A DNA stretch of 64,000 bases. Source: UBA5436 sp050951845. Its GTDB lineage: Bacteria > Bacillota > Clostridia > Saccharofermentanales > DTU023. The stretch's first letter is position 1, and each line of letters opens with the position of its first letter. The notes beneath the pieces were generated by a model that did not search any database, was not told the DNA's origin, and was given only the letters and a program-made list of their open reading frames with translations. The stretch lies in NCBI GenBank assembly GCA_050951845.1, contig JBMNJV010000001.1, forward strand, positions 930,001 through 994,000, in the 5' to 3' direction. Shown piece by piece: positions 37,057 to 46,124 of the stretch. The translations under genes and the position numbers were made by a program.

Positions 37057-38928
37057 ATGAATATTTTGCAATCTAAAACTAAAGAAGTATCACAATCTTT
37101 AATTCCGATCGTAATTTTTGTAGCGGTCTTGGGCTTGACATTTATTCCGATTGATATTCCGGTTATGCAAAGATTTTTTGTCGGGGCATTTCTGGTTTTT
37201 GCCGGACTTTCAATTTTTCTCTGGGGTGTAGATCAGAGTATGGAGCCGATCGGCTACCATATGGCACGTGAAATAGCGACAAGCAGAAGTCTGATTAAAA
37301 CAATTCTTCTCAGCTTCGCGCTTGGTTTTTTAATAACGATTGCCGAGCCTGATATCTTAATTCTCGGCGATCAGGTAGAAAGTGCTTCCGGCGGAACGTT
37401 GGATGCAGGTTTTTTGGTAACAATGATTTCTGTCGGTGTCGGTGTGCTGATTTCAATTGCTTCAATCAGAATTCTCAGTAATTTTAAATATAATGTAATG
37501 ATGACATTGGTCTATCTGGTAATTTTGGTTTTAGGCACTCAGGTTTCAGAAGAATTTTTGGCGATTTCATTTGATGCATCGGGTGCAACAACCGGTGCTT
37601 TGACTACACCGTTTGTATTGGCAATTTCAATAGGTTTATCACGAACTAAAGGTGGAAAAACGGCGGAAGAAGATTCTTTCGGAATGGTTGGCGCGATGAG
37701 TGCCGGACCGATTTTAGCGGTCATGCTGATTTCAGTTCTTACCGGACAACAACATATTCATGGAGAAACAGCGGAGTTTGTTACTTCAACTGAGGTATGG
37801 GCTCCGATTTTCTCTGCACTGCAAAATACTTTAATTGAATCTCTGAAGGCTTTAGCTCCGATTGCAGGTTTATTCTTTATTTTTAACTTTTTTAAATTTA
37901 AAGTTAAACGTAAAGAGATGGTTCGAATTATACGCGGTCTAATCTATACGATTATCGGTTTGACTTTGTTCCTGGTCGGAGCGAATGAAGGATTTATGGA
38001 TATGGGACGCATTCTCGGTACAGGGTTAGCAGACAGATACTTCGAGATGCTTCCTGTTTTGGGGCTTGCATTAGGCATGATGGTAGTTTTGGCTGAACCT
38101 GCTGTTCACGTCTTAGGAGAACAGGTTGAAGATGTAACTGCGGGTAATATTCCGGTGAAAGTTTTGAAAGGTACTCTTTCAATTGGTGTCGGAATAGCAA
38201 TTGCATTATCAATGGTCAAAATCATGTCACCTCAAGTTCAGTTATGGTTCTTCTTATTACCCGGTTTTGCAATAGCGATTGCACTGTCATATTTTGTTGA
38301 TCCGATCTTTGTAGGTATTGCCTTTGATGCGGGTGGAGTTGCATCGGGTCCGATGAGTGCAACATTTGTTTTGGCGTTTGCCCAAGGTGTGGCAGACAGT
38401 ATTCCTACAGCGGATGTTTTGCGTGACGGTTTCGGGATTATTGCGATGATTGCGATGACGCCGGTTTTAAGTATTATGGTTTTGGGTTCGATCAATAAAA
38501 TTCAAACAATGCGTTCCAAACATCCGGTACAAGAAGTTACTCCTACTGATCAAAAAGAAATTTGTGCAATTGCAGCTGATCAGATTTCAGGTGAGCATAA
38601 AGATTTGATCTTTTGTGTTGTAGAACGAGGCTATACTGAAGAAGTTATTGCTTTAGCAAGATCTGCCGGTTCAACCGGTGCGACAATTCTCCATGGTCGT
38701 GATGCAAGATCCGGAACCTGGCTTAGTAAATCGATGCGACTTCAGCCGGAAAAAGAAGTGCTTTGGCTTTTGGTTGATGCTGATATTACATTAAAAGTCA
38801 GTCAGACATTACTGGATGCTTCAGATCAACAAGGCAGCCATATTGTCGCAATTTATGCTTTGCCTGTAACTGATGCGGACGGGCTTACCGCCGATGAAGA
38901 TCTGTTTCAAGCAAGTGTGGAAAAGTAA
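37057..38928 (+). CDS. DUF1538 membrane protein with C-terminal P-II-like domain
   Basis: The 623-residue product has two homologous membrane halves followed by a soluble tail. Half one (about 15-235) carries AEPDILILGDQVESASGG and FDASGATTGALTTPFVLA; half two (about 270-490) carries AEPAVHVLGEQVEDVTAG and FDAGGVASGPMSATFVLAFA. The paired acidic and small-residue motifs suggest a pseudo-twofold transport core. Residues from about 520 resemble a P-II unit (VVERGYTEEVIALARSAGST, GATILHGRDARSG). DUF1538 has no established function that I know of. A transporter gated by the adjacent P-II-like protein is inference. Confidence 0.8.
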   Translation: MNILQSKTKEVSQSLIPIVIFVAVLGLTFIPIDIPVMQRFFVGAFLVFAGLSIFLWGVDQSMEPIGYHMAREIATSRSLIKTILLSFALGFLITIAEPDILILGDQVESASGGTLDAGFLVTMISVGVGVLISIASIRILSNFKYNVMMTLVYLVILVLGTQVSEEFLAISFDASGATTGALTTPFVLAISIGLSRTKGGKTAEEDSFGMVGAMSAGPILAVMLISVLTGQQHIHGETAEFVTSTEVWAPIFSALQNTLIESLKALAPIAGLFFIFNFFKFKVKRKEMVRIIRGLIYTIIGLTLFLVGANEGFMDMGRILGTGLADRYFEMLPVLGLALGMMVVLAEPAVHVLGEQVEDVTAGNIPVKVLKGTLSIGVGIAIALSMVKIMSPQVQLWFFLLPGFAIAIALSYFVDPIFVGIAFDAGGVASGPMSATFVLAFAQGVADSIPTADVLRDGFGIIAMIAMTPVLSIMVLGSINKIQTMRSKHPVQEVTPTDQKEICAIAADQISGEHKDLIFCVVERGYTEEVIALARSAGSTGATILHGRDARSGTWLSKSMRLQPEKEVLWLLVDADITLKVSQTLLDASDQQGSHIVAIYALPVTDADGLTADEDLFQASVEK

Positions 38929-38937
38929 AAATAGTCT

Positions 38938-39900
38938 ATGCAGAAGAAAAACCGGGTCGAAATCAGTAAAGCACAGTTTTGGACTAAACCGTTTGTTTGG
39001 GTAACTGCTACAATTATTTGTGTGATTCTTTGGGGCAGTACTTTCCCGATAGTTAAGACCTGTTACAGATTGTTTCAAATTGATAATTCTGCTCCGAATG
39101 TAGTACCCTCTTCGATTTTGTTTGGCGGTACCAGATTCTTTATTACAGGATTACTCATGATTTTGTTTACTGCAGTTACGGAAAAGATCAATCCGTTTCC
39201 GCAAAACAAAGTACAATGGCGTGATTCTTTTATTCTTGCCATACCATTGACAATTTTTCAATACGGTTTTTATTTTGTCGGAATTGCCAATACTTCCGGA
39301 GCGGTCGGTTCGATTATGGCTTCAACTTCTTCGTTTATGGAAGTTGTTTTAGCAGGTTTATTATTTGCTGATGAAAAGCTGAATTTCTCAAAAATAATTG
39401 GCTGTATCATCGGTTTTATCGGTGTGATTATATTGAATATCAGGGGAGACATGGTTGTGAAATTTAATTGGTTAGGTGACGGTCTGATATTACTTTCATC
39501 ATTTTCAACATCAATTGGAACAACGACTAATAAAGTTTTCTTGAAACGTAATCATCCGCGTTTGCTGAATGGCTGGAATTTTATTTTGGGCAGTTCGGTA
39601 TTAATAATTATCGGTTTAAGTTTTGGCGGATCACTGAATTCCCGAAATAACACGGCTTGGTTTCTTTTGCTTTGTTTGAGTGTTTTAGGGGCAATAGCTT
39701 TCGCATTATGGACAACAATGTTAAAATATCATTCTGTTTCAAAACTGAGTGTATTTAAAAGTCTGATCCCTGTAGTCGGAACAATCGGCTCAGCTGTTAT
39801 TTTGAAAGAGAATGTTTTGCAAATTAATTTAATTGTTGCCTTGGTTGTAGTAGTGGTGGGAATTTATTTAGTAAATTATAATAAAAAAAACAATTGTTGA
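38938..39900 (+). CDS. EamA/DMT-superfamily transporter
   Basis: The 320-residue membrane protein has about ten hydrophobic segments and the EamA pattern ILWGSTFPIVKT in the first repeat and the LSVLGAIAFALWTTML turn in the second. Family members export amino acids or metabolites. It begins nine bases after the DUF1538 gene and is followed by aspartate kinase and threonine genes, so export of an aspartate-family amino acid or control of its pool is possible. The substrate cannot be read from the sequence. Confidence 0.82.
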   Translation: MQKKNRVEISKAQFWTKPFVWVTATIICVILWGSTFPIVKTCYRLFQIDNSAPNVVPSSILFGGTRFFITGLLMILFTAVTEKINPFPQNKVQWRDSFILAIPLTIFQYGFYFVGIANTSGAVGSIMASTSSFMEVVLAGLLFADEKLNFSKIIGCIIGFIGVIILNIRGDMVVKFNWLGDGLILLSSFSTSIGTTTNKVFLKRNHPRLLNGWNFILGSSVLIIIGLSFGGSLNSRNNTAWFLLLCLSVLGAIAFALWTTMLKYHSVSKLSVFKSLIPVVGTIGSAVILKENVLQINLIVALVVVVVGIYLVNYNKKNNC

Positions 39901-40041
39901 ATCAATCAAGTATCAGATATTTGAATTTAGCTTAATTTTATGGATGAAATTATGATAGATTAAGACAGAAGAAAAATGATAAAATCAGATTGTTTTAAAA
40001 TTCTGATGACTTGATACGGTAAATAAAAGTGGGGATGAAAA

Positions 40042-41376
40042 ATGAAAGTTACAAAATTCGGCGGAACATCGTGTGCTGATGCTTCTCAGTTCAAAAAAGT
40101 AAAATCGATTATTACGGCAGACAGCGAAAGGAAGATTGTAGTTGTGTCTGCTCCCGGCAAACGTTTTTCTGATGATCATAAGATTACCGATATGTTGTAT
40201 TTATGCCATCAATTAATGGAAATCGGGATAGGCGGAGAAGAAGTTTTTGCTTCAATAAAAGAACGCTTTTTGTCAATTCAAAATGATTTGAATTTGATGA
40301 TCGATCTTGAACCTGAATTGAACGAAGTTGAACAAAAGCTGATTGCGGGAGCATCCAGAGATTATGCAGCCAGCCGTGGTGAGTATTTTTCGGCAAAATT
40401 AATGGCAGCATATCTCGGCTATCAATTTATCGATGCTGCAGAGATTATTCGTTTTGATCAAAATGGAAAATATGATGAAAATCTGACCCGGATTTTAATT
40501 AAAGATAACATTAAAGATGAATGTTTTGTAATTCCGGGATTCTACGGTGCTCAGGAGAACGGCTCTATTATCACTTTTTCCAGAGGTGGCTCGGATATTA
40601 CAGGCTCAATTGTAGCTTCCGCACTTTCGGTTGAAAAATATGAAAACTGGACAGATGTTTCAGGCTTTTTAGCTGCTGACCCGAGAATAGTTGATAATCC
40701 GATGCCTTTACATATTGTAACCTATGATGAATTACGTGAATTGAGTTACATGGGTGCTGCGGTTTTACATCATGAGGCTATTTTCCCCGCCAGACAAAGA
40801 GGGATTCCGATCCATATTCTTAACACCAATGCGCCGAACGATCCGGGGACGCTGATTTTGCCGAAAGCCAAAAGAACAAAAGATGATCCGATTTTAACCG
40901 GAGTAGCCGGTGTCAAAGATTTTATGGTTATAGATGTGGAAAAATACCGGATGACCGAAGATGTGAGTTTTTTCCGAAAATTATGCTCAGTATTTGAAAC
41001 CAATGGAATTCAAATTCACCACATGCCTTCTTCAATTGATACAGTGTCGCTAATTGTACGTGAAGAGAGTATGCGCGGCAAAGAAAGAAAAATGCTGGAA
41101 GAAATCGATATATATTGTTCGCCTGATCGTATTGAAATAACACCCGGCTTGGCCTTGTTAGCAGTTGTAGGTGAGAATATGGCGATGCGTGCCGGTGTTT
41201 CGGCAAGAGTCTTCGGAGCGTTAGCCAGCTCAGGAATTAACATTCGTATGATTTCTCAGGGCTCAAGCGAATTTAATATTATTGTAGGTATTGCCAACAA
41301 TGATTTTGAAAATGCAGTATCAACAATTTATAATGAGTTTTTCCGGAAATCTCCCGACGAGCCTGCGAGTCGGTAG
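40042..41376 (+). CDS. Aspartate kinase (threonine-cluster copy)
   Basis: The 444-residue enzyme phosphorylates aspartate, the entry to the aspartate family. It has VTKFGGTSCADA at the N-terminus, FSRGGSDITGSIVA with the catalytic Arg-Asp region, and WTDVSGFLAADPRIV. A C-terminal pair of ACT domains (from about 300) ends in GINIRMISQGSSEFNIIVG, the allosteric site type. It is followed by thrC and thrB and is distinct from the second kinase at 59765, which is beside the lysine genes. Feedback by threonine is likely by context only. Confidence 0.93.
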   Translation: MKVTKFGGTSCADASQFKKVKSIITADSERKIVVVSAPGKRFSDDHKITDMLYLCHQLMEIGIGGEEVFASIKERFLSIQNDLNLMIDLEPELNEVEQKLIAGASRDYAASRGEYFSAKLMAAYLGYQFIDAAEIIRFDQNGKYDENLTRILIKDNIKDECFVIPGFYGAQENGSIITFSRGGSDITGSIVASALSVEKYENWTDVSGFLAADPRIVDNPMPLHIVTYDELRELSYMGAAVLHHEAIFPARQRGIPIHILNTNAPNDPGTLILPKAKRTKDDPILTGVAGVKDFMVIDVEKYRMTEDVSFFRKLCSVFETNGIQIHHMPSSIDTVSLIVREESMRGKERKMLEEIDIYCSPDRIEITPGLALLAVVGENMAMRAGVSARVFGALASSGINIRMISQGSSEFNIIVGIANNDFENAVSTIYNEFFRKSPDEPASR

Positions 41377-41441
41377 ATTTTCGGAGGCAAGAACTGTGCG
41401 GTGAGTGCCAAAGCAAGCAAGGCATGTACAAACCCGCAGGC
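41354..41441 (+). other. G+C-rich structured spacer ahead of thrC
   Basis: CCGAC (41354-41358) pairs with GTCGG (41369-41373), and GCCTGCG (41361-41367) in that loop can pair with CGCAGGC (41435-41441), giving a pseudoknot-like fold. An inner TGCC/GGCA pair lies at 41406-41424. The stretch overlaps the aspartate kinase stop and is richer in G+C than its surroundings. I recognise no known RNA family. Confidence 0.35.
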
Positions 41442-41477
41442 TTACTGCTAAGCAACATATCGATATATGAGGATAAA

Positions 41478-42920
41478 ATGAAATATCATAGTACCAGAAA
41501 TAAAAATGATTTATTTTCACCTTCTGAGGCGGTTTTACAAGGTTTAGCGCCGGACGGCGGGCTTTTTGTACCTCAGGAATTAGCGAAAATTGATTTTATC
41601 AGATGGCTTGGTTCTGATTATCAGACTATTGGCAAAAGAATTTTTAAAATATTCTTTTCAGATTTATCCGATCAAGTTATTACGGAAATAGTTGATGCTG
41701 CTTATGGCGATAATTTCGATGATCCGCAAATTGTTCCGGTCCATCGAATTAATGAACAGACCGGTTTTTTAGAATTATGGCATGGGCCGACTCTTGCATT
41801 CAAAGATTTAGCTCTTCAATTTTTGCCGCATTTGATGCAGGCTGCCAAGAAACAGCTGAACTTCGAACAGGATATTTTAATTTTAACCGCAACTTCGGGT
41901 GATACAGGTAAAGCTGCGATGGAAGGTTTTGCCGGCGTAGAGCATTTTAAAGTTATCGTTTTTTATCCGCATAACGGTGTCAGTTCTTTTCAGAAAAGAC
42001 AGATGTTATGTCGTGAACACGATAATGTACGAGCCATTGCTTTACAAGGTGATTTTGATGATTGTCAGCGTGGTGTAAAACAATTGTTTTCCGATCAGAA
42101 TTTTTCTGCCGAGGTGGCAACAGCCGGTTATGCTTTATCTTCTGCCAATTCAATCAATATCGGCCGCCTGATTCCCCAGATGGTTTACTATATTAACAGC
42201 TATTTACAAGCTGTTGCGGCAAATTACTTGTCATATGGTGATCCGGTTTCAGTTGTAGTTCCGACAGGCAATTTCGGTAATATTTTAGCTGCTTGTTATG
42301 CTAAAGCAATGGGTTTACCTTTGGGCAGAATTCATTTAGCAGCAAACCGAAATAATGTTTTGGCTGATTTTCTGCAAACCGGAATTTATGACAGTAATCG
42401 TAATTTGGTAAAAACTTCATCACCTTCGATGGACATTTTGGTTGCCAGCAATTTGGAACGTTATTTATATTTAAAAAATCCGGATAGTGAATGGCTGAAA
42501 TCATTAATGCATGATTTGAATGTTTCCGGCAGATTCCAAATCGATACAGATCTTTTGGATTTAACCGCTTCTTGGACAGATGAAAATGAAACTTCAGCTG
42601 CGATTAATCAGGTTTATCAGAAATATGACTATTTGATTGATCCGCACACTGCTGTTGCCTATTCAGCGCTGGCTAAAGCCGGATTAACCGATTTGACATT
42701 AGTTGCGAGTACGGCAAGTCCATATAAGTTTATGGAAAAAATATTGTCAGCTTTAGATAAAGACATTCCGCCGGATGATTGGCAATCGATTGAAATTATT
42801 GCTGAATTATCCGGGCAGGAAATTCCGCAAACGGTCAGTAAATTATGGCAATTGACTCAGGATCAGGAAATAATAATTAAGGCTGATCAAATGTCACAAG
42901 CAGTGCTTGATAACATTTAA
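41478..42920 (+). CDS. thrC: Threonine synthase
   Basis: The 480-residue PLP enzyme converts phosphohomoserine to threonine. It belongs to the longer class: YHSTRNKNDLFSPSEAVLQG and GLAPDGGLFVP at the N-terminus, the PLP-lysine segment GPTLAFKDLALQFLPH near residue 108, TATSGDTGKAAMEGF and VVVPTGNFGNILAACYA for phosphate binding. I chose ATG 41478, six bases after a GAGG; an upstream in-frame ATG at 41424 would add an 18-residue extension absent from the family. Confidence 0.94.
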   Translation: MKYHSTRNKNDLFSPSEAVLQGLAPDGGLFVPQELAKIDFIRWLGSDYQTIGKRIFKIFFSDLSDQVITEIVDAAYGDNFDDPQIVPVHRINEQTGFLELWHGPTLAFKDLALQFLPHLMQAAKKQLNFEQDILILTATSGDTGKAAMEGFAGVEHFKVIVFYPHNGVSSFQKRQMLCREHDNVRAIALQGDFDDCQRGVKQLFSDQNFSAEVATAGYALSSANSINIGRLIPQMVYYINSYLQAVAANYLSYGDPVSVVVPTGNFGNILAACYAKAMGLPLGRIHLAANRNNVLADFLQTGIYDSNRNLVKTSSPSMDILVASNLERYLYLKNPDSEWLKSLMHDLNVSGRFQIDTDLLDLTASWTDENETSAAINQVYQKYDYLIDPHTAVAYSALAKAGLTDLTLVASTASPYKFMEKILSALDKDIPPDDWQSIEIIAELSGQEIPQTVSKLWQLTQDQEIIIKADQMSQAVLDNI

Positions 42921-43055
42921 TGTTATTTGCTAAATGGATATAATAGCTTTTGTTAAATAGTGTAGTTTAATGATTACTGCAGAAGCGATGTAATAGCGAT
43001 ATAATTTTGAATAATTAATTCTTTGAATAGTGTGAGGATATAATAGAGGAATAGC

Positions 43056-44045
43056 ATGAAACAGTATACAGTAAGAGTCCCTGCCACCAGTGCAAACATA
43101 GGTCCGGGTTTTGATTGTTTAGGCGTAGCATTTAAGTTATATAATTGGTTTACTTTTACTTGGGACAATCCCGATCAACCGGTGAGTTATCAAGAACAGA
43201 TAAAGTGGCTTGCTACAAGAACCGCAGCTCAAATGCCTATGTTGGAGGCTTATGTACAATATTGCCGTCTGTTCGATGTTGAATTGCCTATTCCGACCAA
43301 GGTTGAATGTATCGAAAATGATGTTCCGGTAGCCAAAGGTTTAGGATCTTCAGCAACTTGTTATGTTGCAGGTGCCGGAGCTGCCCAGTGGATTGCCGGA
43401 CAGCTTTATTCTGCTGATCAAATTGAATCAAGTTTTAATAAGCACAATGTAAATCCTTTTTCGAAAGATGCAATTTTAGCGATTGCTTCAACAATTGAGC
43501 AGCATCCGGATAATCTCAGTCCCGCAGTTTTCGGCGGTATGCAATTGGCGGCAATTTTAGATGCGGATAATCTGCCGCAAGTTGTTACTCAAGAGTTTAG
43601 TGTGAATTCAGATGTCAGCTTTATTATCAGTATTCCGAATTTCAGTTTGAAAACGGCTAAAGCCAGAGGTATTCTGCCTGCAGAAGTAGCACGTGCCGAT
43701 GCAATTTTCAATATCAGGGCATTGGGTTATTTGATCAAAGGTATGTCCGATGCAAATCATGAGTTATTGAGTTTAGGTCTGCAGGATAAATTGCATCAGC
43801 CTTATCGGGCCGGCTTAATTCCCAATTTTTATGAAATACTGAATATCGGCATACAATCCGGAGCATGCGGCAGTGTTCTTTCAGGTGCGGGACCGTCAAT
43901 TTTGACTGTTACCTCTTACTCACAGGCTGATCCGGAGGAAATAAAAAACAATATTCAAACCTGCTTAGGCAATACTTGGGAAGTAAGAATTCTCGAACTT
44001 GATCATGAAGGTATGGTAGGACATGAAGGAAAAACAATATTCTGA
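43056..44045 (+). CDS. thrB: Homoserine kinase
   Basis: The 329-residue GHMP kinase phosphorylates homoserine, one step before ThrC. It shows VRVPATSANIGPGFDCLGVA at the N-terminus, the GHMP nucleotide loop PVAKGLGSSATCYVAGA near residue 91 and C-terminal CGSVLSGAGPSIL. AGAGGA precedes the ATG. Homoserine dehydrogenase, which links aspartate kinase to ThrB, is not encoded in the window. Confidence 0.94.
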   Translation: MKQYTVRVPATSANIGPGFDCLGVAFKLYNWFTFTWDNPDQPVSYQEQIKWLATRTAAQMPMLEAYVQYCRLFDVELPIPTKVECIENDVPVAKGLGSSATCYVAGAGAAQWIAGQLYSADQIESSFNKHNVNPFSKDAILAIASTIEQHPDNLSPAVFGGMQLAAILDADNLPQVVTQEFSVNSDVSFIISIPNFSLKTAKARGILPAEVARADAIFNIRALGYLIKGMSDANHELLSLGLQDKLHQPYRAGLIPNFYEILNIGIQSGACGSVLSGAGPSILTVTSYSQADPEEIKNNIQTCLGNTWEVRILELDHEGMVGHEGKTIF

Positions 44046-44655
44046 TATTATAAATAATTCTAAATCCCATCTGCAAGATTACACAGAAAAGATCAGAGAT
44101 AAGTCAGATAAGGAATTCTATGCCTTGTTGAGTCAAATGATTATTAATCGTTTGGAACATAATCATTTTGCCAATGAATTAGGTGCAAAAATGGAGACGG
44201 TTAAGCATCAGAAATCTGTGGTGTCATTATTGGTTGGCGAACAACATCTGAACCCCAACGGAACGGTACATGGTGGTGTAGTGATGACTTTAGCCGACAC
44301 CGCGGCCGGAGCCTGTTTGCTTTATCTCGGCCAGCCCTCGGCCACAATTGATCTCAGTTATCGCTTTTTGAAGCCTGTTTTTGAAGGTGATTTGTTAGTA
44401 GCAAAAGCAAGAGTTATTCAATCAGGTAAAACGGTTATTGTAGTTGAAGTCGATTTATATGTAATCCAGCAGTCTGAATATGATAATATTGCTGATCTGA
44501 TTGACATTTCCTCAGAAAATCTGAATCAAAAATTAATCGGTGCCGCAACAGCTTCATTTGTTCGTCGCGACCGTCATCTTCCGGAATTGCCGCCGGAAAT
44601 TCTGGATCTTGCTGACCAGTTTATTCAAGATTATATTGCGGAAAAATCAAAATAA
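44023..44655 (+). CDS. PaaI-type hotdog-fold thioesterase
   Basis: The 210-residue product has a hotdog domain of about 115 residues in its centre: HLNPNGTVHGGVVMTLADTAAGA with the HGG motif and the helix Asp, then DLSYRFLKPVFEGDLLVAKA. Members hydrolyse acyl- or aryl-CoA thioesters. N-terminal (about 45) and C-terminal extensions make it longer than the usual 130-150 residues. It overlaps the thrB end by 23 bases, so it is translated with it, though a threonine-related role is not apparent. Confidence 0.8.
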   Translation: MKEKQYSDIINNSKSHLQDYTEKIRDKSDKEFYALLSQMIINRLEHNHFANELGAKMETVKHQKSVVSLLVGEQHLNPNGTVHGGVVMTLADTAAGACLLYLGQPSATIDLSYRFLKPVFEGDLLVAKARVIQSGKTVIVVEVDLYVIQQSEYDNIADLIDISSENLNQKLIGAATASFVRRDRHLPELPPEILDLADQFIQDYIAEKSK

Positions 44656-44826
44656 TCGGCTCTGCAAGCCATAATCCACAAAACTGAACTTTTTGACACC
44701 TATTTATCTGTTGTTCAGCAATCCTATGTCAAAAAAGCCGACTCTGTGGTTTGAGATCCACAAAACTGAACTTTTTGACACCTATTTATCTGTTGTTCAG
44801 CAATCCTGTGTCAAAAAAGCCGACCC
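44656..44826. repeat. 82-bp tandem repeat array, left part
   Basis: A unit of 82 bases recurs with the phase marker ATCCACAAAACTG at 44674, 44756, 46139 and 46221. Each unit holds a hairpin TGTGG/CCACA and a 10-base inverted repeat TTTTTGACAC/GTGTCAAAAA around a 26-base loop. The array fills the gap between two convergent genes, and the insertion sequence splits one unit. Confidence 0.9.
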
Positions 44827-44850
44827 TGAACTGTCCCCCAAAAAGTGGAG
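44827..44850 (+). repeat. IS3-family left terminal inverted repeat
   Basis: The repeat starts TGAACTGTCCCCC and ends AAAGTGGAG; the inner 19 bases are identical to the complement of the right end. Confidence 0.92.
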
Positions 44851-44891
44851 AAAAATTATACAATAGAATTAGAAGCTTGAGGGAGGACAGA

Positions 44892-45209
44892 ATGGATCAC
44901 AAGAAATATAGTCGTTTGTACAAGATACAGGTGGCAAAAGAGGCACTATCGCCAGGTTATGATGGCATGGAGTATCTATTGGCTGAAAAATATGGTGTAA
45001 AGACAAAAACAATTATTTATTGGAAGAACATCTACAAAGAATATGGAGAGCAAGGTTTCAATCGAGTTCGGGGGAACCGACGTGGTCTGACACGATATGA
45101 ATTAGAAAAAGAAAATGAAGAAGCTAGTAAACGTATTGCGGAATTAGAGGAAGAGGTGCAAATCTTAAAAAAAGCCGCGGCCTTTCTAGCAAAGATAGAC
45201 CGAGAGTAA
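44892..45209 (+). CDS. IS3-family transposase OrfA
   Basis: The 105-residue product has an N-terminal helix-turn-helix (SRLYKIQVAKEAL, AEKYGVKTKTIIYWKNIY) that binds the IS ends, then a leucine-zipper coiled coil (LEEEVQILKKAAAFL). ATG 44892 follows GGGAGG. The coiled coil overlaps a slippery A-run at 45167-45173 that lets ribosomes shift into orfB. Confidence 0.93.
   Translation: MDHKKYSRLYKIQVAKEALSPGYDGMEYLLAEKYGVKTKTIIYWKNIYKEYGEQGFNRVRGNRRGLTRYELEKENEEASKRIAELEEEVQILKKAAAFLAKIDRE
45167..45173 (+). other. Programmed -1 frameshift site of the IS
   Basis: Seven A residues followed by G lie in the X XXY YYZ phase of orfA (A AAA AAA). The orfB frame, which is -1 to orfA, is open from here through its first ATG. 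A G+C-rich GCCGCGGC follows directly. Confidence 0.75.
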
Positions 45210-45220
45210 TATATGCATTT

Positions 45221-46090
45221 ATGTATGCCAATCGTCAGGAACATAGCATAATTAGAATGGCCGGTTGTTTAAATGTCTCGGAAAGTGGATATTACAAATG
45301 GTTAAAGAAAAAAGAAGACTGGTTGTTAACAAAGCGAGAAGAAGAAAACATTCAATTGACGGAAGAGATCCGATCCTTATTCTTCAAATATCGAGGTATT
45401 TTTGGAGTTAGAAAGATTACGAATTTGATTAATAAGAATCGCAAGAAAAAGTTAAATCACAAGCGTGTAGAGCGTTTAATGAGAGAGCAAGGCCTTCGTT
45501 CACGTACTAAGAAGAAGTATGTATCAACGACAAATTCTAATCATCAAGAGCCTATAGCAGAAGATTTATTAAAAAGAGATTTTACAGCCAAAGGACCAAA
45601 AGAGAAACTTGTCAGCGATACGACTTATATTCAAACGGAAGAAGGAACATTCTATGCAGCAGTAATTTTAGATCTCTATGGCAGAATGCCCTTGGGTCTA
45701 CATATGAGTTTGAATAATGATCGTTTTCTTGTGATTGGAGCATTGAAAGATATGATAACACGTAATATAGGTCCGAAGAGTTTTTTAGATTGTATTTGTC
45801 ATTCAGATCAAGGTTCGACCTATGCCTCCAAAGATTATAGAGATCTTTTAGAGCAACATGGTCTTATCTGTAGTATGTGCCGAGTAGGAGATCCTTGGGA
45901 CAACGCACCAATGGAAAGTTTCTTTGGAAAAATGAAAACAGAGTGGCTTGACAAAAGATATAAAACAATAGAACATGCCGCTAGAGAGGTTTTAGAGTAC
46001 ACATGGGACTTTTATCCTAAACTAAGACCTCATCAATCTAACAATTATTTAACACCTATGGAATACTATTACTTAAACAAAACTGTTTAG
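45221..46090 (+). CDS. IS3-family transposase OrfB (DDE integrase domain)
   Basis: The 289-residue frame has the HTH_21 region (FFKYRGIFGVRKITNLIN) and an rve catalytic core with the acidic triad in VSDTTYIQ, CHSDQGSTY and APMESFFGKMKTEW. All three residues and the C-terminal YNNYLTP-like HQSNNYLTPMEY are present, so the transposase looks functional. The native product is probably the OrfAB fusion made by frameshifting near 45170. The frame is in the same direction as the element. Confidence 0.95.
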   Translation: MYANRQEHSIIRMAGCLNVSESGYYKWLKKKEDWLLTKREEENIQLTEEIRSLFFKYRGIFGVRKITNLINKNRKKKLNHKRVERLMREQGLRSRTKKKYVSTTNSNHQEPIAEDLLKRDFTAKGPKEKLVSDTTYIQTEEGTFYAAVILDLYGRMPLGLHMSLNNDRFLVIGALKDMITRNIGPKSFLDCICHSDQGSTYASKDYRDLLEQHGLICSMCRVGDPWDNAPMESFFGKMKTEWLDKRYKTIEHAAREVLEYTWDFYPKLRPHQSNNYLTPMEYYYLNKTV

Positions 46091-46100
46091 CAAAATAAAA

Positions 46101-46124
46101 CTCCACTTTTTGGGGGACACCTCA
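46101..46124 (-). repeat. IS3-family right terminal inverted repeat
   Basis: On the minus strand it starts TGAGGTGTCCCCC and ends AAAGTGGAG; two mismatches to the left end at positions 4 and 5. Confidence 0.92.

Larger units (their letters stand above)
44827..46124 (+). mobile_element. Complete IS3-family (IS150-like) insertion sequence, 1298 bp
   Basis: The element runs from TGAAC to CCTCA, with the TGA...TCA ends typical of IS3. Terminal inverted repeats of 24 bases (44827-44850 and 46101-46124) match at 22 positions. CCC flanks it on both sides (44824-44826 and 46125-46127) as a 3-bp target duplication. Removing the element plus one CCC restores the exact 82-bp spacing of the interrupted repeat. 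It encodes overlapping orfA and orfB in the -1 relation and appears intact. Confidence 0.95.

Noticed and set aside
44827..44831. Shorter IS limits at the 19-bp perfect inverted repeats (44832-46119)
   Set aside because: These limits give no target duplication and break the 82-bp phase; the TGA...TCA limits give CCC duplications and restore the phase exactly.
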